A program made the position numbers and the translations under genes. 64,000 nucleotides of DNA from JAHDFB01 sp965658745 (lineage in GTDB: Bacteria; Bacteroidota; Bacteroidia; Chitinophagales; Saprospiraceae): positions 1 through 64,000 of the forward strand of contig CBFHTK010000006.1 in NCBI GenBank assembly GCA_965658745.1. Direction: 5' to 3'. Shown here piece by piece: positions 53,658-63,312 of this stretch (position 1 is its first letter; each line of letters starts with the position of its first letter). The notes beneath the pieces were generated by a model. That model did not search any database. It was not told the DNA's origin and was given only the letters and a program-made list of their open reading frames with translations.

Positions 53658-56600
53658 TTACTCTTTTATAACTTTGACAAAATAGGAACTGCCTTTTTTG
53701 TCAACCAACTTGATGACGTACATCCCACTTGTGTATCCAGAAAAGTCAAGTTGTACCACTTCATTTCCTAGTATACTCTCTCCACTTTGAATAAGTTGAC
53801 CTGTAGTGGAATAAATGAAGTACTTAAACAATTCGCTGGATGGTAGGGAAATTTCGAACAGACCTTGCGTCGGCACAGGGAATCCCTTTAAGTTCTGGTG
53901 TTTCTGTAGATTTAAGCTCGACGGAGATTGATGAAAACATCCTTTTATATCGATTTCAGAAGCAGATGCCCATGGGTTTCCATTGATTTCGGAAAGCGCC
54001 ACGAATTTAAAGAACCTACCTACTACAGGAGTTTCAAAAACCACTGTCTTGGGAGCAGCTGAGTTTTCAAATTCACCAGAAGCATCGACCTCATCCCAAT
54101 TATATAAGTCATCGCTAAAATACAGCTCATATTCTTTTATCCATCCGTTTTGCCCATCTTGTCTAGGGAAATAAGTGAATTCATGCACATCAAATAAATC
54201 GCCCATATCCAAATGCATTTCATGTGGATATGTATCTGATCCAGTGCTCCATTTTGTATGCCAGATCGTCTCTGGATCATCATCAAATGCCATGGTAGCT
54301 AATCCCGGAAAATTAACTTCCTCACTATTGACATATTGTAATTCCCAAATATTCTTTGCTAGTAATCCTGGATTGTCACAATCTTCAACTGAGGGGCATT
54401 CAACAGTTGTAACCATATTTTCAATGGATTTGGAATAGGAAACGCCATCCTTAAGAACTGTTATGGTTACGTCATAGCTTCCAGGAGTGCCTAGTACAAC
54501 TTTTGGGTTTCGTTTGTTTACATCATCTATATATAGTGGGGAAGGCTGAATGTCCCATGTCCAGCTGCAATTTTCATGATTCAGGATGGAATGGTCGTCA
54601 AACTGTATGGTATCCAGCATACAATCGAAATAGGGACTCTCTACCCATGGTTGAACGATTGGCTGGAAGCTCTGATCGTCCAAGGTGTTTTCCCATATTC
54701 CCGCATTACCTGCAACTCTTATTTTACCATCGCGAAAAAATGGTGAAACATGGTTTGGAGCCATACCAGCAGGGTAGTTTGACCCATAAATCGACCAATC
54801 AGTATCTCCAGGTTTACGGATATAGCATTGAGCTGCATTGCCACTTTTGTTGGTTGTAAAGAGATAGACAATATCATTACCACTAGCATCGGGTTGAAGC
54901 GCGAGTGTTTTCGTAAACTGATTCAGTGTTCCGGTGAAATTTTCCCAGGTATCGCCACTATCAACAGACTTGAAAACCTTGCCTAAATCGGCTGACCAAG
55001 TTCCGTTTTGTAAACAAGCATAAATCGTGTTTGTATCGTTTGGTGATAATACAAAATGTAATTTTCCTTCCCAAAAAGCTGAGCCTGCTGAACCATTGGT
55101 TAAGCTTGGTTTTGCTGTCCATGTCTCTCCGCCGTCTTCGCTGCGGAATAGACCTTGATTGACGATGTCCGCATAGATAATATTGGGATCAGCATAAGAT
55201 ATCTGACAAAATCGAATCCGATTGCCAAAATCGTGTAGTAATTCAAATGAAACACCCATGTCAATACTTTTCCAAAATCCATTTCCTTCTCCCAAATAAA
55301 TAGTTTCGTAGTAGTTGGGATGGAAAAGCATATTACCTCTTCGCCCTCCATACTCATCCATGTTGGGGTATTTACTAAAACCAAACCTCCCTTGAGGCTC
55401 TGATTCTGCCGTTTCTGGAAGTATCCAACCTGGGCCCAAGTCATTGAAAGCTACGTGTTTACTTTTACCTTTCATAACCCAACCAGTAGGAGATTCTGCG
55501 CCGCCCATACGGATAGCTTTTGGTTGATAAAAATCAGCGATCGCGGTGTTCCCATTGTGATATCTGCCGCCTACAATGATGTCTTCGTTCCACCCTTGAT
55601 CAAAACCCCACATGTCAGAACCCACAAGATTCTTGTTTTTTGCAACAGCATTATCTACAGAAATGAAATTATCCGTAGAATGCGTAAAACCTCCGTCAGT
55701 TGCAACCCAAGTAGAACCGTCAACTAGAATTTTCATCGTTTGTATATCTGGATGAATAGGAAAATCACCTCCATATCCTCCAATTATTGAGAAATTAGAA
55801 CCACCATTAGTAGATTTATAGAGCGTTGTTGTACCTGCGAAAATTAGATTGGCATCTAAAGGAGAAACTTCGAGTATGAGGTCAAAAAAACCTTGTCCAT
55901 TATTCAAAGGAAGCTCATTAGTTTGACCGGTTGCAAGTAATTCCCAAGTTCCGGTTGCCATATTTCCTAGATAAATCAAAGGCGTATTGTTTACGCTCAG
56001 CATGATCACGTAAAGATTGTCAGGAGCTGCAGGAGTAACAGCGAGCAGACCACCTGAGACTTCTTGGATTTGTGAAGGAAAATTTGAATCATTACTGAAC
56101 GTTTGACCGCCATCCGTTGAAATGATGACATTGAAATTTCCACCAACACTTGTAATTGCATAGACGGTATCGGGACTTGTAGGTTTAATATGCACATCAA
56201 ATGAGGCTTGAGTAGAGACGTTTGTCCAATTACTACCATTATTTTCTGAGAGAAATACTCCTGATGAACCGGCTGTAAAAATCTTACTTGGATTTGTGGC
56301 GTCAATCGTGATTTTATCCGCATAGAACTGATTACCTGAAGCGAGCATAGGTGTCCAAGTTTCTCCTCCATCTACCGTTTTATGAATTTGCATTCCACCA
56401 GCAGCGTATGCGATGTCTTCGTCAAAAGGATCAATAGCTATAGCCGTGATCGCTCCGCCAAAATTGTACCCTTGCGCCATTAGGTTCCAACTGATTCCAT
56501 TGTCTACAGATTTGTTTATAAATCCCGTTTCCGTACCGCAATAGATAGTGTTGAGGTTACTTTCTGCAACATCGAAGGTGTAAACATTTACCTGCCATGG

Positions 56601-57071
56601 ACATGGATCGGGCGCGTCAAGGGCACCTGATTCATTCAACCAGAAGGTCTCTTTGGGCCCTAGAAACTCCCACTCTCCAGCTAACGAAGGACTTTTTATA
56701 TCTTGTGTTTTAGGTGCGTATTTCTGTTGCTGAGCTAAGGTTTCATAGTATTTGTCTATTGCGTCAAGTTGGATTTTTCCGCTGTCATTGACAAAGGGCA
56801 TTGCGTGCTTTCGCCAAATTTTATAGTATCTCTGAATATCTCTAAAAGTGCCGCTATTGCTAAGAGCCCATTTGGAGTAGGACTCTTCAATTTCAAAATA
56901 GTTGATATCTTCAGCATACAACATCTTTGCCCATGTTGGGTACTGTTCGCTATACGCGGGCTTATAGCTGGGGATGTTTCCTGGGATATAGTCGTGCGAG
57001 ACAAATCTATCTTGTCCGTTAAGTTGCATCGACATTATAAGAAAAAGCAAAAGAATAAAAGTTCTCATCAA
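53658..57071 (-). CDS. Secreted T9SS protein with BNR-like propeller, PKD and discoidin domains
   Basis: This 1137-residue protein has a signal peptide (about 1-19, ending LNGQ). A long region (about 150-800) carries repeated Asp-box-like motifs (STDGGQTF, SVDNGISW, SEDGGETW, SVDSGDTW) typical of sialidase/sortilin-type beta propellers. A PKD-like module (about 830-905) follows, then an F5/8-type C (discoidin) domain (about 915-1040) and a T9SS type A sorting domain (final about 75 residues; GFPVPTQGLFEISLP, GMYVIKLVDKKG). No catalytic residues of a sialidase are visible, so a binding or unknown glycan-related role is inferred. The start is ATG 57071 or the adjacent Met at 57068. Confidence 0.88.
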   Translation of the reverse strand: MMRTFILLLFLIMSMQLNGQDRFVSHDYIPGNIPSYKPAYSEQYPTWAKMLYAEDINYFEIEESYSKWALSNSGTFRDIQRYYKIWRKHAMPFVNDSGKIQLDAIDKYYETLAQQQKYAPKTQDIKSPSLAGEWEFLGPKETFWLNESGALDAPDPCPWQVNVYTFDVAESNLNTIYCGTETGFINKSVDNGISWNLMAQGYNFGGAITAIAIDPFDEDIAYAAGGMQIHKTVDGGETWTPMLASGNQFYADKITIDATNPSKIFTAGSSGVFLSENNGSNWTNVSTQASFDVHIKPTSPDTVYAITSVGGNFNVIISTDGGQTFSNDSNFPSQIQEVSGGLLAVTPAAPDNLYVIMLSVNNTPLIYLGNMATGTWELLATGQTNELPLNNGQGFFDLILEVSPLDANLIFAGTTTLYKSTNGGSNFSIIGGYGGDFPIHPDIQTMKILVDGSTWVATDGGFTHSTDNFISVDNAVAKNKNLVGSDMWGFDQGWNEDIIVGGRYHNGNTAIADFYQPKAIRMGGAESPTGWVMKGKSKHVAFNDLGPGWILPETAESEPQGRFGFSKYPNMDEYGGRRGNMLFHPNYYETIYLGEGNGFWKSIDMGVSFELLHDFGNRIRFCQISYADPNIIYADIVNQGLFRSEDGGETWTAKPSLTNGSAGSAFWEGKLHFVLSPNDTNTIYACLQNGTWSADLGKVFKSVDSGDTWENFTGTLNQFTKTLALQPDASGNDIVYLFTTNKSGNAAQCYIRKPGDTDWSIYGSNYPAGMAPNHVSPFFRDGKIRVAGNAGIWENTLDDQSFQPIVQPWVESPYFDCMLDTIQFDDHSILNHENCSWTWDIQPSPLYIDDVNKRNPKVVLGTPGSYDVTITVLKDGVSYSKSIENMVTTVECPSVEDCDNPGLLAKNIWELQYVNSEEVNFPGLATMAFDDDPETIWHTKWSTGSDTYPHEMHLDMGDLFDVHEFTYFPRQDGQNGWIKEYELYFSDDLYNWDEVDASGEFENSAAPKTVVFETPVVGRFFKFVALSEINGNPWASASEIDIKGCFHQSPSSLNLQKHQNLKGFPVPTQGLFEISLPSSELFKYFIYSTTGQLIQSGESILGNEVVQLDFSGYTSGMYVIKLVDKKGSSYFVKVIKE

Positions 57072-57297
57072 TTAAATATTAGCATAATCTGAAATAGCTA
57101 CTTAATACACTATCATTTAGTGGTATTGAATTACAATATACAAAAAAGGAAATGGCTTGAAATACAATTCTACTCTTATTTGAAAATTACGAAGAGCTGC
57201 CTTATTCAATAGAATATGGGCAATGTGTTCGTAGATTAAAAGTCAAAAATCTAGTAAAAGTAAACTTTTTTTAAGAAGCTACAGCTATCACCCAGTT

Positions 57298-57347
57298 CAA
57301 AACAGAAGCACTAAGAAAACGTGTAAAGTGCTGTAAACTTCTTAGTG
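57298..57347 (-). terminator. Weak terminator overlapping the nhaD stop
   Basis: On the minus strand CACTAAGAA pairs with TTCTTAGTG (arms 57339-57347 and 57309-57317) with a 21-base loop, followed by CTTCTGTTTT. The stem includes the nhaD stop codon. Confidence 0.4.
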
Positions 57348-58730
57348 AAACGCAGCATAAAGCGCTAAGAATGCGACAGCTCCAGCAACAAAACCTACAG
57401 CTGCCAACCATGCTATTTTGCGTAGATACCAGATGAAATCGATTTTTTCCATTCCCATTGCAGCAACACCAGCGGCACTACCTATAATCAACATAGAACC
57501 ACCAGTTCCTGCGGAATAAGCGATGAAATGCCAAAGCTTCGCGTCCACTTCCGCAGTGTACATACCCATCGAAGCTGCAACTAATGGAACATTATCGATA
57601 ATTGCACTACCAACACCAAGAAGCATCACGACGATATCTTGATTTGGAATAGAGTTCTCCAAACCTTCAGCTAAATAGCGCAATGTACCAACTCCTTCTA
57701 TTGCTAATGTCTCTAGAGCTGCGACTCCCATCAAGATTCCTAAGAAAAACAGGATTGAAGACATTTCTATACGAGATAGAGCTAAATGCGCAGAGTATAA
57801 ATGTTTTCGTTCTTCGTCGAAATTTTCTTCTGGGTGTATGTATTCAGACACAAGCCAAACAACACCCATACTTAGCATCATACCAAGATATGGAGGGAGG
57901 TGTGTTACAGTCTTAAATATAGGAACGAAGATAATTCCTCCGAGTCCTAGAAAAAGCATTACTTTACTAGAGAGAAGAGGGTCTCTTTCTTCGTCTAATT
58001 CATCGTCAGGAGCCAAATCACCTTGGAAAGGTTTCATAAATGAAGCGATCAAGAATGGCACTACGAAGCATACAATAGAAGGAAGAACTAACCACGTAAC
58101 CAAACCTCCTGTTGTAACTTTTTTACCAATCCATAGCATCGTCGTTGTGACATCACCAATAGGAGACCATGCACCTCCAGCATTGGCAGCAATGACTGCC
58201 AAGGACACAAACCAAATTCTGCTATTACGCTCGTGAATCAGTTTACTTAAAAGCGTGACTATTACTATTGTTGCGGTAAGGTTGTCTATAATTGCTGATA
58301 GAATGAAAGCCAATCCACCGACAATCCAAAGTAATTTTCGTTTATTTTTTGTTTTGACCCATCCCTTGATAATATCGAAACCTCTATGCAAGTCTATTAT
58401 TTCTACGATGGTCATTGCACCAATAAGGAACACTAGAATTTCGGCAGTTTTCCCCATATGATGCAGAAGCCCATTTGCAAAGCCATCTGCTGGCCCCCCG
58501 TGATCTCCCGAATGATCTCCTCCGTGGTCAGCTGCATGCTCAGCCAAAGAGAAAATGGTACCATGTGTATCTATGACATCTAGGATTCCTGCATTAAAAC
58601 CGATAGCTAGAAATGCCCAAGTTAAGGCTCCCATAATTAAAGCCGGAACAGTTTTGTCAAGCTTTAAAGGATGTTCAAAAACAATTGCCAAATAACCTAA
58701 AATGAATGTACCTACAACGGCTAAAAACAT
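57342..58730 (-). CDS. nhaD: Na+/H+ antiporter NhaD
   Basis: This 462-residue membrane protein has about 12-13 helices. Conserved NhaD segments include a helix with LIGAMTIVEIIDLHRGF, the core DNLTATIV, the AANAGGAWSPIGDVTTTMLW block, and the late SAIIDNVPLVAASMGMY and GTGGSMLIIGSAAG blocks. NhaD expels sodium in exchange for protons, as expected in a marine species. A His-rich loop (EHAADHGGDHSGDHGG, about residues 63-78) may bind metal or sense pH (inference). A -7 box candidate lies 95 bases upstream. Confidence 0.95.
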   Translation of the reverse strand: MFLAVVGTFILGYLAIVFEHPLKLDKTVPALIMGALTWAFLAIGFNAGILDVIDTHGTIFSLAEHAADHGGDHSGDHGGPADGFANGLLHHMGKTAEILVFLIGAMTIVEIIDLHRGFDIIKGWVKTKNKRKLLWIVGGLAFILSAIIDNLTATIVIVTLLSKLIHERNSRIWFVSLAVIAANAGGAWSPIGDVTTTMLWIGKKVTTGGLVTWLVLPSIVCFVVPFLIASFMKPFQGDLAPDDELDEERDPLLSSKVMLFLGLGGIIFVPIFKTVTHLPPYLGMMLSMGVVWLVSEYIHPEENFDEERKHLYSAHLALSRIEMSSILFFLGILMGVAALETLAIEGVGTLRYLAEGLENSIPNQDIVVMLLGVGSAIIDNVPLVAASMGMYTAEVDAKLWHFIAYSAGTGGSMLIIGSAAGVAAMGMEKIDFIWYLRKIAWLAAVGFVAGAVAFLALYAAFH

Positions 58731-58824
58731 ATGCTAATTTTTCTAAGCAATTATAAAATTGTATATCAACGAAATGTCGTCGAATCTGGTGACGGTGTAA
58801 AACGCAACTCGCAGAAAAAAGAAG

Positions 58825-58832
58825 CAAATATA
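58825..58832 (-). promoter_or_regulatory. Candidate -7 promoter box (TATATTTG) for nhaD
   Basis: On the minus strand this is an exact TAnnTTTG match, 95 bases before the nhaD ATG. No TTG at the usual -33 distance was found, so support is modest. Confidence 0.4.
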
Positions 58833-58958
58833 TAGCCTTATTAGAGAAATATTATTACTTCAGTAGGACTTGTTTAATTTTAACAAGGTACATGTTGGTT
58901 TGAATACAAAGACGATTTTAATCAAGAAGAATAGGCTATTGAATCTTCAGGTAAAAAG

Positions 58959-60509
58959 CTAATATTCGTGCCGATTCTGAAGCCTAATTCGATGTCCGAG
59001 TTTATTGTTTGTTTTTTTAACCCATGAGTTGAAGATCCATGGTTGTTCGGTGTTTTTGGAAAAGTATTGGTTTTCGATTGCAATAAAGGCATTTTGGGCA
59101 ATTTTTGTATTTAATTTTTCCTTATATCGATCAAGGAGAGCATCTCGTTTCCACGCGATTTTACTTATGTAGTTTGCATCAATTTCCTTTTGGTAATTAG
59201 CCGCGTAGTGAACAATGGTTGCAGGATGGTCAATCATCGAATAGGCAAGAATTATAAGATACGCTGAAAGACTGAATTGATTGAAAAGATGCATAAGTTG
59301 ATATTTGTTGTGAATCTTCTGATAGGTAAAGAGAATTCCAAGTAAAGTCATGGCAAGGAAGATCATGACGCCGAGCCGTTTTTCTGTAAGGCCGTAAGCC
59401 TCAACGTATCTGTAGTTACGTAGGGCAGTTGAAGCTACCAGAAAGACATTCTGAAAGAGCCAAATAGAAGCGAGTAGCTTTAGCATACGATTATCTTTCA
59501 AGAAGTTGAGATTTCCTCTGAAAAAGATGGCGATTATTAGACTTCCAGTAAGAGTTGATAAGATAGTTACGTACGTTCCATTGTGCACATATTCCGATAG
59601 TTCAGCTGCTGTTCTAGCAGAGTAGTTAAACCAAACGTTTACGATATCCAGAATATTGAATAATAAGACTAGAACGTTGAGAATCAGTAAGGTATTACTA
59701 GCAATTTGTAGTTCATGTTTTAGTCCTATAGTCGAGAAGGTCAGATTCAAGTTATTTTTCGCATGCTTGACTCTGCGACTCATGAAGCGGTTGCGTTTCG
59801 CGAATTTTAGTCGAAGATTATCGATGGTAATTGGGATCAATAGCGGAACTAGAAAGAAACAGGCAATTAGTGACGAAAAGATCATTTGGCCGTCAGCCAT
59901 GCTAGAGATATAATCAACTAGTTGCATTAAAGGGACTGAAACCAATGAATAGAAATCTGAGTTAGCTTGACTATACAAAATAATAAATACGATAGATAGG
60001 AGTGCAGGGATTATTAAGATTCTGGCTGCCTTTTTCATTTGGGAGCTTTTAGGGAATTTTGGCCAGTTTTGAGCATCAAATAGGAACCTTAAAAAGTAAA
60101 AAGGTTGAGCTGCTGAAAGAATGATCCATTGAAATAAGGCAACAAATAGATTCTGGACGTTTTTGGAATGTAAAGCGCCGATTAGGATAGTGTGTGAGAG
60201 CAAATACATTTGTAGAGCCCATGCATCGGCGTCGTACGACACATTGATTCCCGAGGCGATTGAACCGAAGCAAGCCCACCAGAATAGTCTGTTATTTATT
60301 GTTGGTTGATGAATCAGTATTGCCGATCCTATGGAGGCGACAGACATAATGAAATAGTTAAGACCAACATTCCCTACAAGGGGAATTAATCCGTTGAACA
60401 GAACGACAAGGGCTATTAAAGCAAGAATAGAAGCGACGTTCTTATTCATCTTGAAATGAAAAGCTAGGGTTTGGAGAAGTGATTTCGCAAGCAACAGTGA
60501 TTTTTCCAT
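58959..60509 (-). CDS. DUF4173 (DUF4153-like) membrane protein
   Basis: This 516-residue protein has about 12 membrane helices. The segment RNYRYVEAYGLTEKRLGVMIFL (about residues 360-380) is the hallmark of DUF4173/DUF4153 proteins. A C-terminal soluble tail follows (about 420-516). Function is unknown. It is preceded in the same orientation by a winged-helix regulator, with a perfect 17-bp palindrome 18 bases before its ATG, so it is probably regulated by that protein. Confidence 0.88.
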   Translation of the reverse strand: MEKSLLLAKSLLQTLAFHFKMNKNVASILALIALVVLFNGLIPLVGNVGLNYFIMSVASIGSAILIHQPTINNRLFWWACFGSIASGINVSYDADAWALQMYLLSHTILIGALHSKNVQNLFVALFQWIILSAAQPFYFLRFLFDAQNWPKFPKSSQMKKAARILIIPALLSIVFIILYSQANSDFYSLVSVPLMQLVDYISSMADGQMIFSSLIACFFLVPLLIPITIDNLRLKFAKRNRFMSRRVKHAKNNLNLTFSTIGLKHELQIASNTLLILNVLVLLFNILDIVNVWFNYSARTAAELSEYVHNGTYVTILSTLTGSLIIAIFFRGNLNFLKDNRMLKLLASIWLFQNVFLVASTALRNYRYVEAYGLTEKRLGVMIFLAMTLLGILFTYQKIHNKYQLMHLFNQFSLSAYLIILAYSMIDHPATIVHYAANYQKEIDANYISKIAWKRDALLDRYKEKLNTKIAQNAFIAIENQYFSKNTEQPWIFNSWVKKTNNKLGHRIRLQNRHEY

Positions 60510-60517
60510 GTTAAGTA

Positions 60518-60543
60518 TTTAAAAGTACTTTGAATTTCAAAGT
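60518..60543. promoter_or_regulatory. Operator-like palindrome, copy 1 (before DUF4173 gene)
   Basis: ACTTTGAATTTCAAAGT (60527-60543) is a perfect 17-bp palindrome with a central T. It is preceded by TTTAAAAGT (60518-60526). The whole 26-base block recurs at 61523-61548 with one mismatch. It lies in the 51-base spacer between the winged-helix gene and the DUF4173 gene. Confidence 0.75.
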
Positions 60544-60560
60544 AAAAAGTCAAAAAAATA

Positions 60561-60857
60561 TTATTTCTTTTTTAGTAAGCTTTCAAGTGCAGCCAAGTGT
60601 TCTTCAAACATCATTCTACCAATGGGTGTTACTCGATAGGAAGTTTTGGGCCGTCTGCCAACAAATTCTTTTTTGTATTCAATACATTGGGCTTTTTCTA
60701 GTCCGCTAATATGACTAGCAAGGTTACCGTCTGTTAATTCCAACAGTCTCTTTATTTCTGTAAATTCGACCCACTCGTTAACAATCAAAATCGACATAAT
60801 GCCCAATCGCACTCGATTGTCAAATTCTTTATGAAGTTTATGAATAAAGTGACTCAA
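60561..60857 (-). CDS. Winged-helix transcriptional regulator (HTH_34 type)
   Basis: This 98-residue single-domain protein is a MarR/ArsR-like winged helix: recognition helix region around TEIKRLLELTDGNLASHISGLEKAQCI and a wing YKKEFVGRRPKTSYRVTPIGR. No ligand or metal motif (no cysteine pair). It sits between the membrane protein and DUF4173 genes and is the obvious candidate to bind the two palindromes in the cluster. Confidence 0.9.
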   Translation of the reverse strand: MSHFIHKLHKEFDNRVRLGIMSILIVNEWVEFTEIKRLLELTDGNLASHISGLEKAQCIEYKKEFVGRRPKTSYRVTPIGRMMFEEHLAALESLLKKK

Positions 60858-60870
60858 CGTAATTTAGATT

Positions 60871-61512
60871 TTATTGGCGAAGATACAGCCTTACGCCATA
60901 ATATATATGAAATAGTCCAAAACCAATTGTCCAGAATTCAAGTCCATATCCTGGAATAAATAAAGCGACAACACCAAGTAAAACTTGAGCTAGTCCAAGG
61001 GAATTGATATCTTGAAGTGTGTATTTGGCACCATTAATAAGTGAAAGTCCATAGAAAATTAGCATCGCTGGCGCCACGAACTCCAGGGCTCCTCCTAGAA
61101 TTAAAGCAACACAGAAGACACCTCCAGTCCCTAGGGGAATAGCAATATTAACAACCATTTGGCGAAAAGATCTAGTCCATAACTGGACACCTGCTTTTTT
61201 GGTTTTTCGTGATGTAAAAGTATAACCAGCAATGATGGCCAACAATAAAGTTAGGAACCCCAGAAGAAAAATGAAACGATATGGTGCCAAGCCTGCAATC
61301 TGACCGATCTGATCCAGCTGCATGTGATAGAATTGTTCTTGAAAAGGAAAACTACCAACAATAGCGTAGCAAATTGTTGCATAACCCAGTGCGATAACAC
61401 CAATGACTATACCTGTTGCACCACTAAGTGTAACAAACTTTGTTGACTTCTCCATCATTGACCGAATGTCGGAGAGTGCTTGTAGAGGTTCTGTATATTG
61501 ATCCATACCCAT
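60871..61512 (-). CDS. Conserved membrane protein co-located with winged-helix regulator
   Basis: This protein has about 213 residues from ATG 61512 (MGMDQYTEPLQAL) or 211 from ATG 61506. Six hydrophobic segments are visible, for example VTLSGATGIVIGVIALGYA and FLLGFLTLLLAIIAGY. The TTG further upstream at 61545 lies inside the operator, so it is rejected as start. No family named. It is followed by the winged-helix gene after 13 bases, so the two are co-transcribed. Confidence 0.8.
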   Translation of the reverse strand: MGMDQYTEPLQALSDIRSMMEKSTKFVTLSGATGIVIGVIALGYATICYAIVGSFPFQEQFYHMQLDQIGQIAGLAPYRFIFLLGFLTLLLAIIAGYTFTSRKTKKAGVQLWTRSFRQMVVNIAIPLGTGGVFCVALILGGALEFVAPAMLIFYGLSLINGAKYTLQDINSLGLAQVLLGVVALFIPGYGLEFWTIGFGLFHIYYGVRLYLRQ

Positions 61513-61522
61513 TACTAAACAT

Positions 61523-61568
61523 TTTAAAAGTACTTTGAAATTCAAAGTTATACTTTAAACTTCATAGC
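61523..61568. promoter_or_regulatory. Operator-like palindrome, copy 2, with a second degenerate site
   Basis: ACTTTGAAATTCAAAGT (61532-61548) is a perfect palindrome about its central A, preceded by TTTAAAAGT. A degenerate copy, ACTTTAAACTTCATAGC (61552-61568, 13 of 17), follows with centre-to-centre spacing of 20 bases, about two helical turns. On the minus strand TAACTTTG (61550-61543) matches the -7 box and overlaps the palindrome, so binding should block transcription of the membrane protein and winged-helix genes. Confidence 0.75.
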
Positions 61569-61789
61569 TTTGTCATTTATTATATGATTTATTGAAAATA
61601 TTTCAGAAAGATGAGTCATTCAATTTTATCTGAGCGAAGAGGTTTGGTTTCAATCTATCTGAAATATGGGGGAATACCGGAATCTTGTCTAATATCTATG
61701 AAGTTGGTCAACATTCTTATGCACTGTAACATATGTTACTTCTTTATTTTAAAGATTCGCTATATTCGCAAGGATATAACGACAACAAC

Positions 61790-62971
61790 ATGATATCTGT
61801 AGAAGAAGCTTTGAAGATCGTTGACAATTCAGTTGAATGCTCAAGTAAACATGAGACAAGACTAGTTGTCGACGCATTAAATTATATACTATCGGAAGAT
61901 ATTATAGCTCCGATAAATATGCCACCTTTTCGGCAATCTGCTATGGATGGTTACGCTGTAAACCTACACGACCAATCAAAATATCGTGTGATTGACGAAG
62001 TGAAAGCTGGAGACAAGAAACAACCGCAGTTAGCTCCTGGTGAAGCCGTTCGGATATTTACAGGTGCTCCAGTTCCTGATTCATCCAATGCTATTGTTAT
62101 TCAAGAACATGTTAAAGCTAGTGATGGTGATATTGTCGTAGATCGAGAAATTAATCCTCGAGCCAATATTCGTCCCATAGGAGAGCAGATTACTAAGGGT
62201 GAAATCGCTTTAAGTAAAGGAACGAAGCTAACAGCCGCTGGTATTGGATTTTTAGCGACACTTGGAGTAGTAAAAGTTAAGGTATATAGTTGGCCGGATG
62301 TGTGTATTGTTGCAACCGGTAATGAACTTGTAAGTCCAGGAGAAGAATTACTTTTTGGACAGATTTACGAAAGTAATGCGGTCATGTTAAAAGCAGAACT
62401 CAGCAGACTTGGTTTATCGAATATAGCGATCAGGAAAGTTTCTGATAATTATCAGCAAACCTTAGAAGTCATGAAGCAAGCAATCGAAGAGTTTGATATA
62501 GTCTTATTGTCTGGTGGAATATCTGTTGGGGATTATGATTTTGTAAGAGTGGCAGCGCAAGAGCTTGGCATAGAGCAACTTTTTTATAAGGTAAGACAGA
62601 AGCCAGGAAAACCACTGTATTTTGGTAAGTACAAGGAAAAATTAGTATTTGCACTGCCTGGAAATCCAGCATCTGCTATGAGTTGTTTTTACATATATGT
62701 ATATAAAGCACTGCAGATCTTAATAGGTAATAATCAGAGCGATCTGATGAGAATTACTGCTATTTCTAAATCTCATTTCACCAGGAAAGGGGATCGAGCT
62801 CAATTTTTGAAAGCTTACTATGATAATATGCAGGTTGAAATATTGGATGGGCAGCAATCATCTATGCTTCATACATTTTCGATAGCCAACTCGATGATTT
62901 ATGTGAGTTTAGAAATTGATGAAATAAAAGTTGGAGATACTGTTGAGCTTGTTTTATTACCAACTAAATAA
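61790..62971 (+). CDS. moeA: Molybdopterin molybdenumtransferase MoeA
   Basis: This protein has 393 residues from ATG 61790 (MISVEEALKIV). The frame is open upstream to 61733 but that extension does not match the family. Domain blocks are MPPFRQSAMDGYAV early, ATGNELVSPGEEL, SGGISVGDYDFV and LPGNPASAMSCF, all characteristic. MoeA inserts molybdate into adenylylated molybdopterin. It is followed after five bases by a ModE-like gene, so a molybdenum-cofactor operon is inferred. Confidence 0.96.
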   Translation: MISVEEALKIVDNSVECSSKHETRLVVDALNYILSEDIIAPINMPPFRQSAMDGYAVNLHDQSKYRVIDEVKAGDKKQPQLAPGEAVRIFTGAPVPDSSNAIVIQEHVKASDGDIVVDREINPRANIRPIGEQITKGEIALSKGTKLTAAGIGFLATLGVVKVKVYSWPDVCIVATGNELVSPGEELLFGQIYESNAVMLKAELSRLGLSNIAIRKVSDNYQQTLEVMKQAIEEFDIVLLSGGISVGDYDFVRVAAQELGIEQLFYKVRQKPGKPLYFGKYKEKLVFALPGNPASAMSCFYIYVYKALQILIGNNQSDLMRITAISKSHFTRKGDRAQFLKAYYDNMQVEILDGQQSSMLHTFSIANSMIYVSLEIDEIKVGDTVELVLLPTK

Positions 62972-62976
62972 TTGAG

Positions 62977-63312
62977 ATGAAATATAGGATCAAAAGTAAA
63001 ATTTGGATAGAAGTAAATGATAAAGTGTTGGTAGGAGAGGGGCGCGTTAATTTGTTGATGGCAATTGAAGAGATTGGTTCATTGTCGAGAGCGGCGAAGG
63101 CGATAGGTATGTCATATAAAAAGGCATGGAAATTAGTTGATATGATGAATGAAAGAGCAGATCAGCCACTAGTTAAACTAAGTGTTGGTGGTAAAGGTGG
63201 AGGAGGAGCAATCTTAACGGATTATGGCAGATCAATAGTCAAAGTATTTGAGGACCTTAAAAAGAGATGTTGGAATTTCTTAGATACACAAGCTGAACTG
63301 ACAAATTTATGA
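62977..63312 (+). CDS. ModE-like HTH regulator (no molybdate-binding domain)
   Basis: This 111-residue protein has the ModE N-terminal LysR-type winged HTH: EGRVNLLMAIEEIGSLSRAAKAIGMSYKKAWKLVDMMN, then a GGKGGGGAILTDYG wing. The C-terminal TOBE/molbindin domains of full ModE are absent, so molybdate sensing would need another subunit or be lost. Start is five bases after moeA; its stop overlaps the next ATG by four bases (ATGA). Confidence 0.9.
   Translation: MKYRIKSKIWIEVNDKVLVGEGRVNLLMAIEEIGSLSRAAKAIGMSYKKAWKLVDMMNERADQPLVKLSVGGKGGGGAILTDYGRSIVKVFEDLKKRCWNFLDTQAELTNL

Noticed and set aside
61513..61545. TTG start at 61545 for the membrane protein
   Set aside because: It lies within the operator and -7 box; ATG codons at 61512 and 61506 give a normal N-terminus.
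61733..61789. N-terminal extension of moeA
   Set aside because: The first 19 residues do not match the family; the ATG at 61790 gives the standard start MISVEEA.
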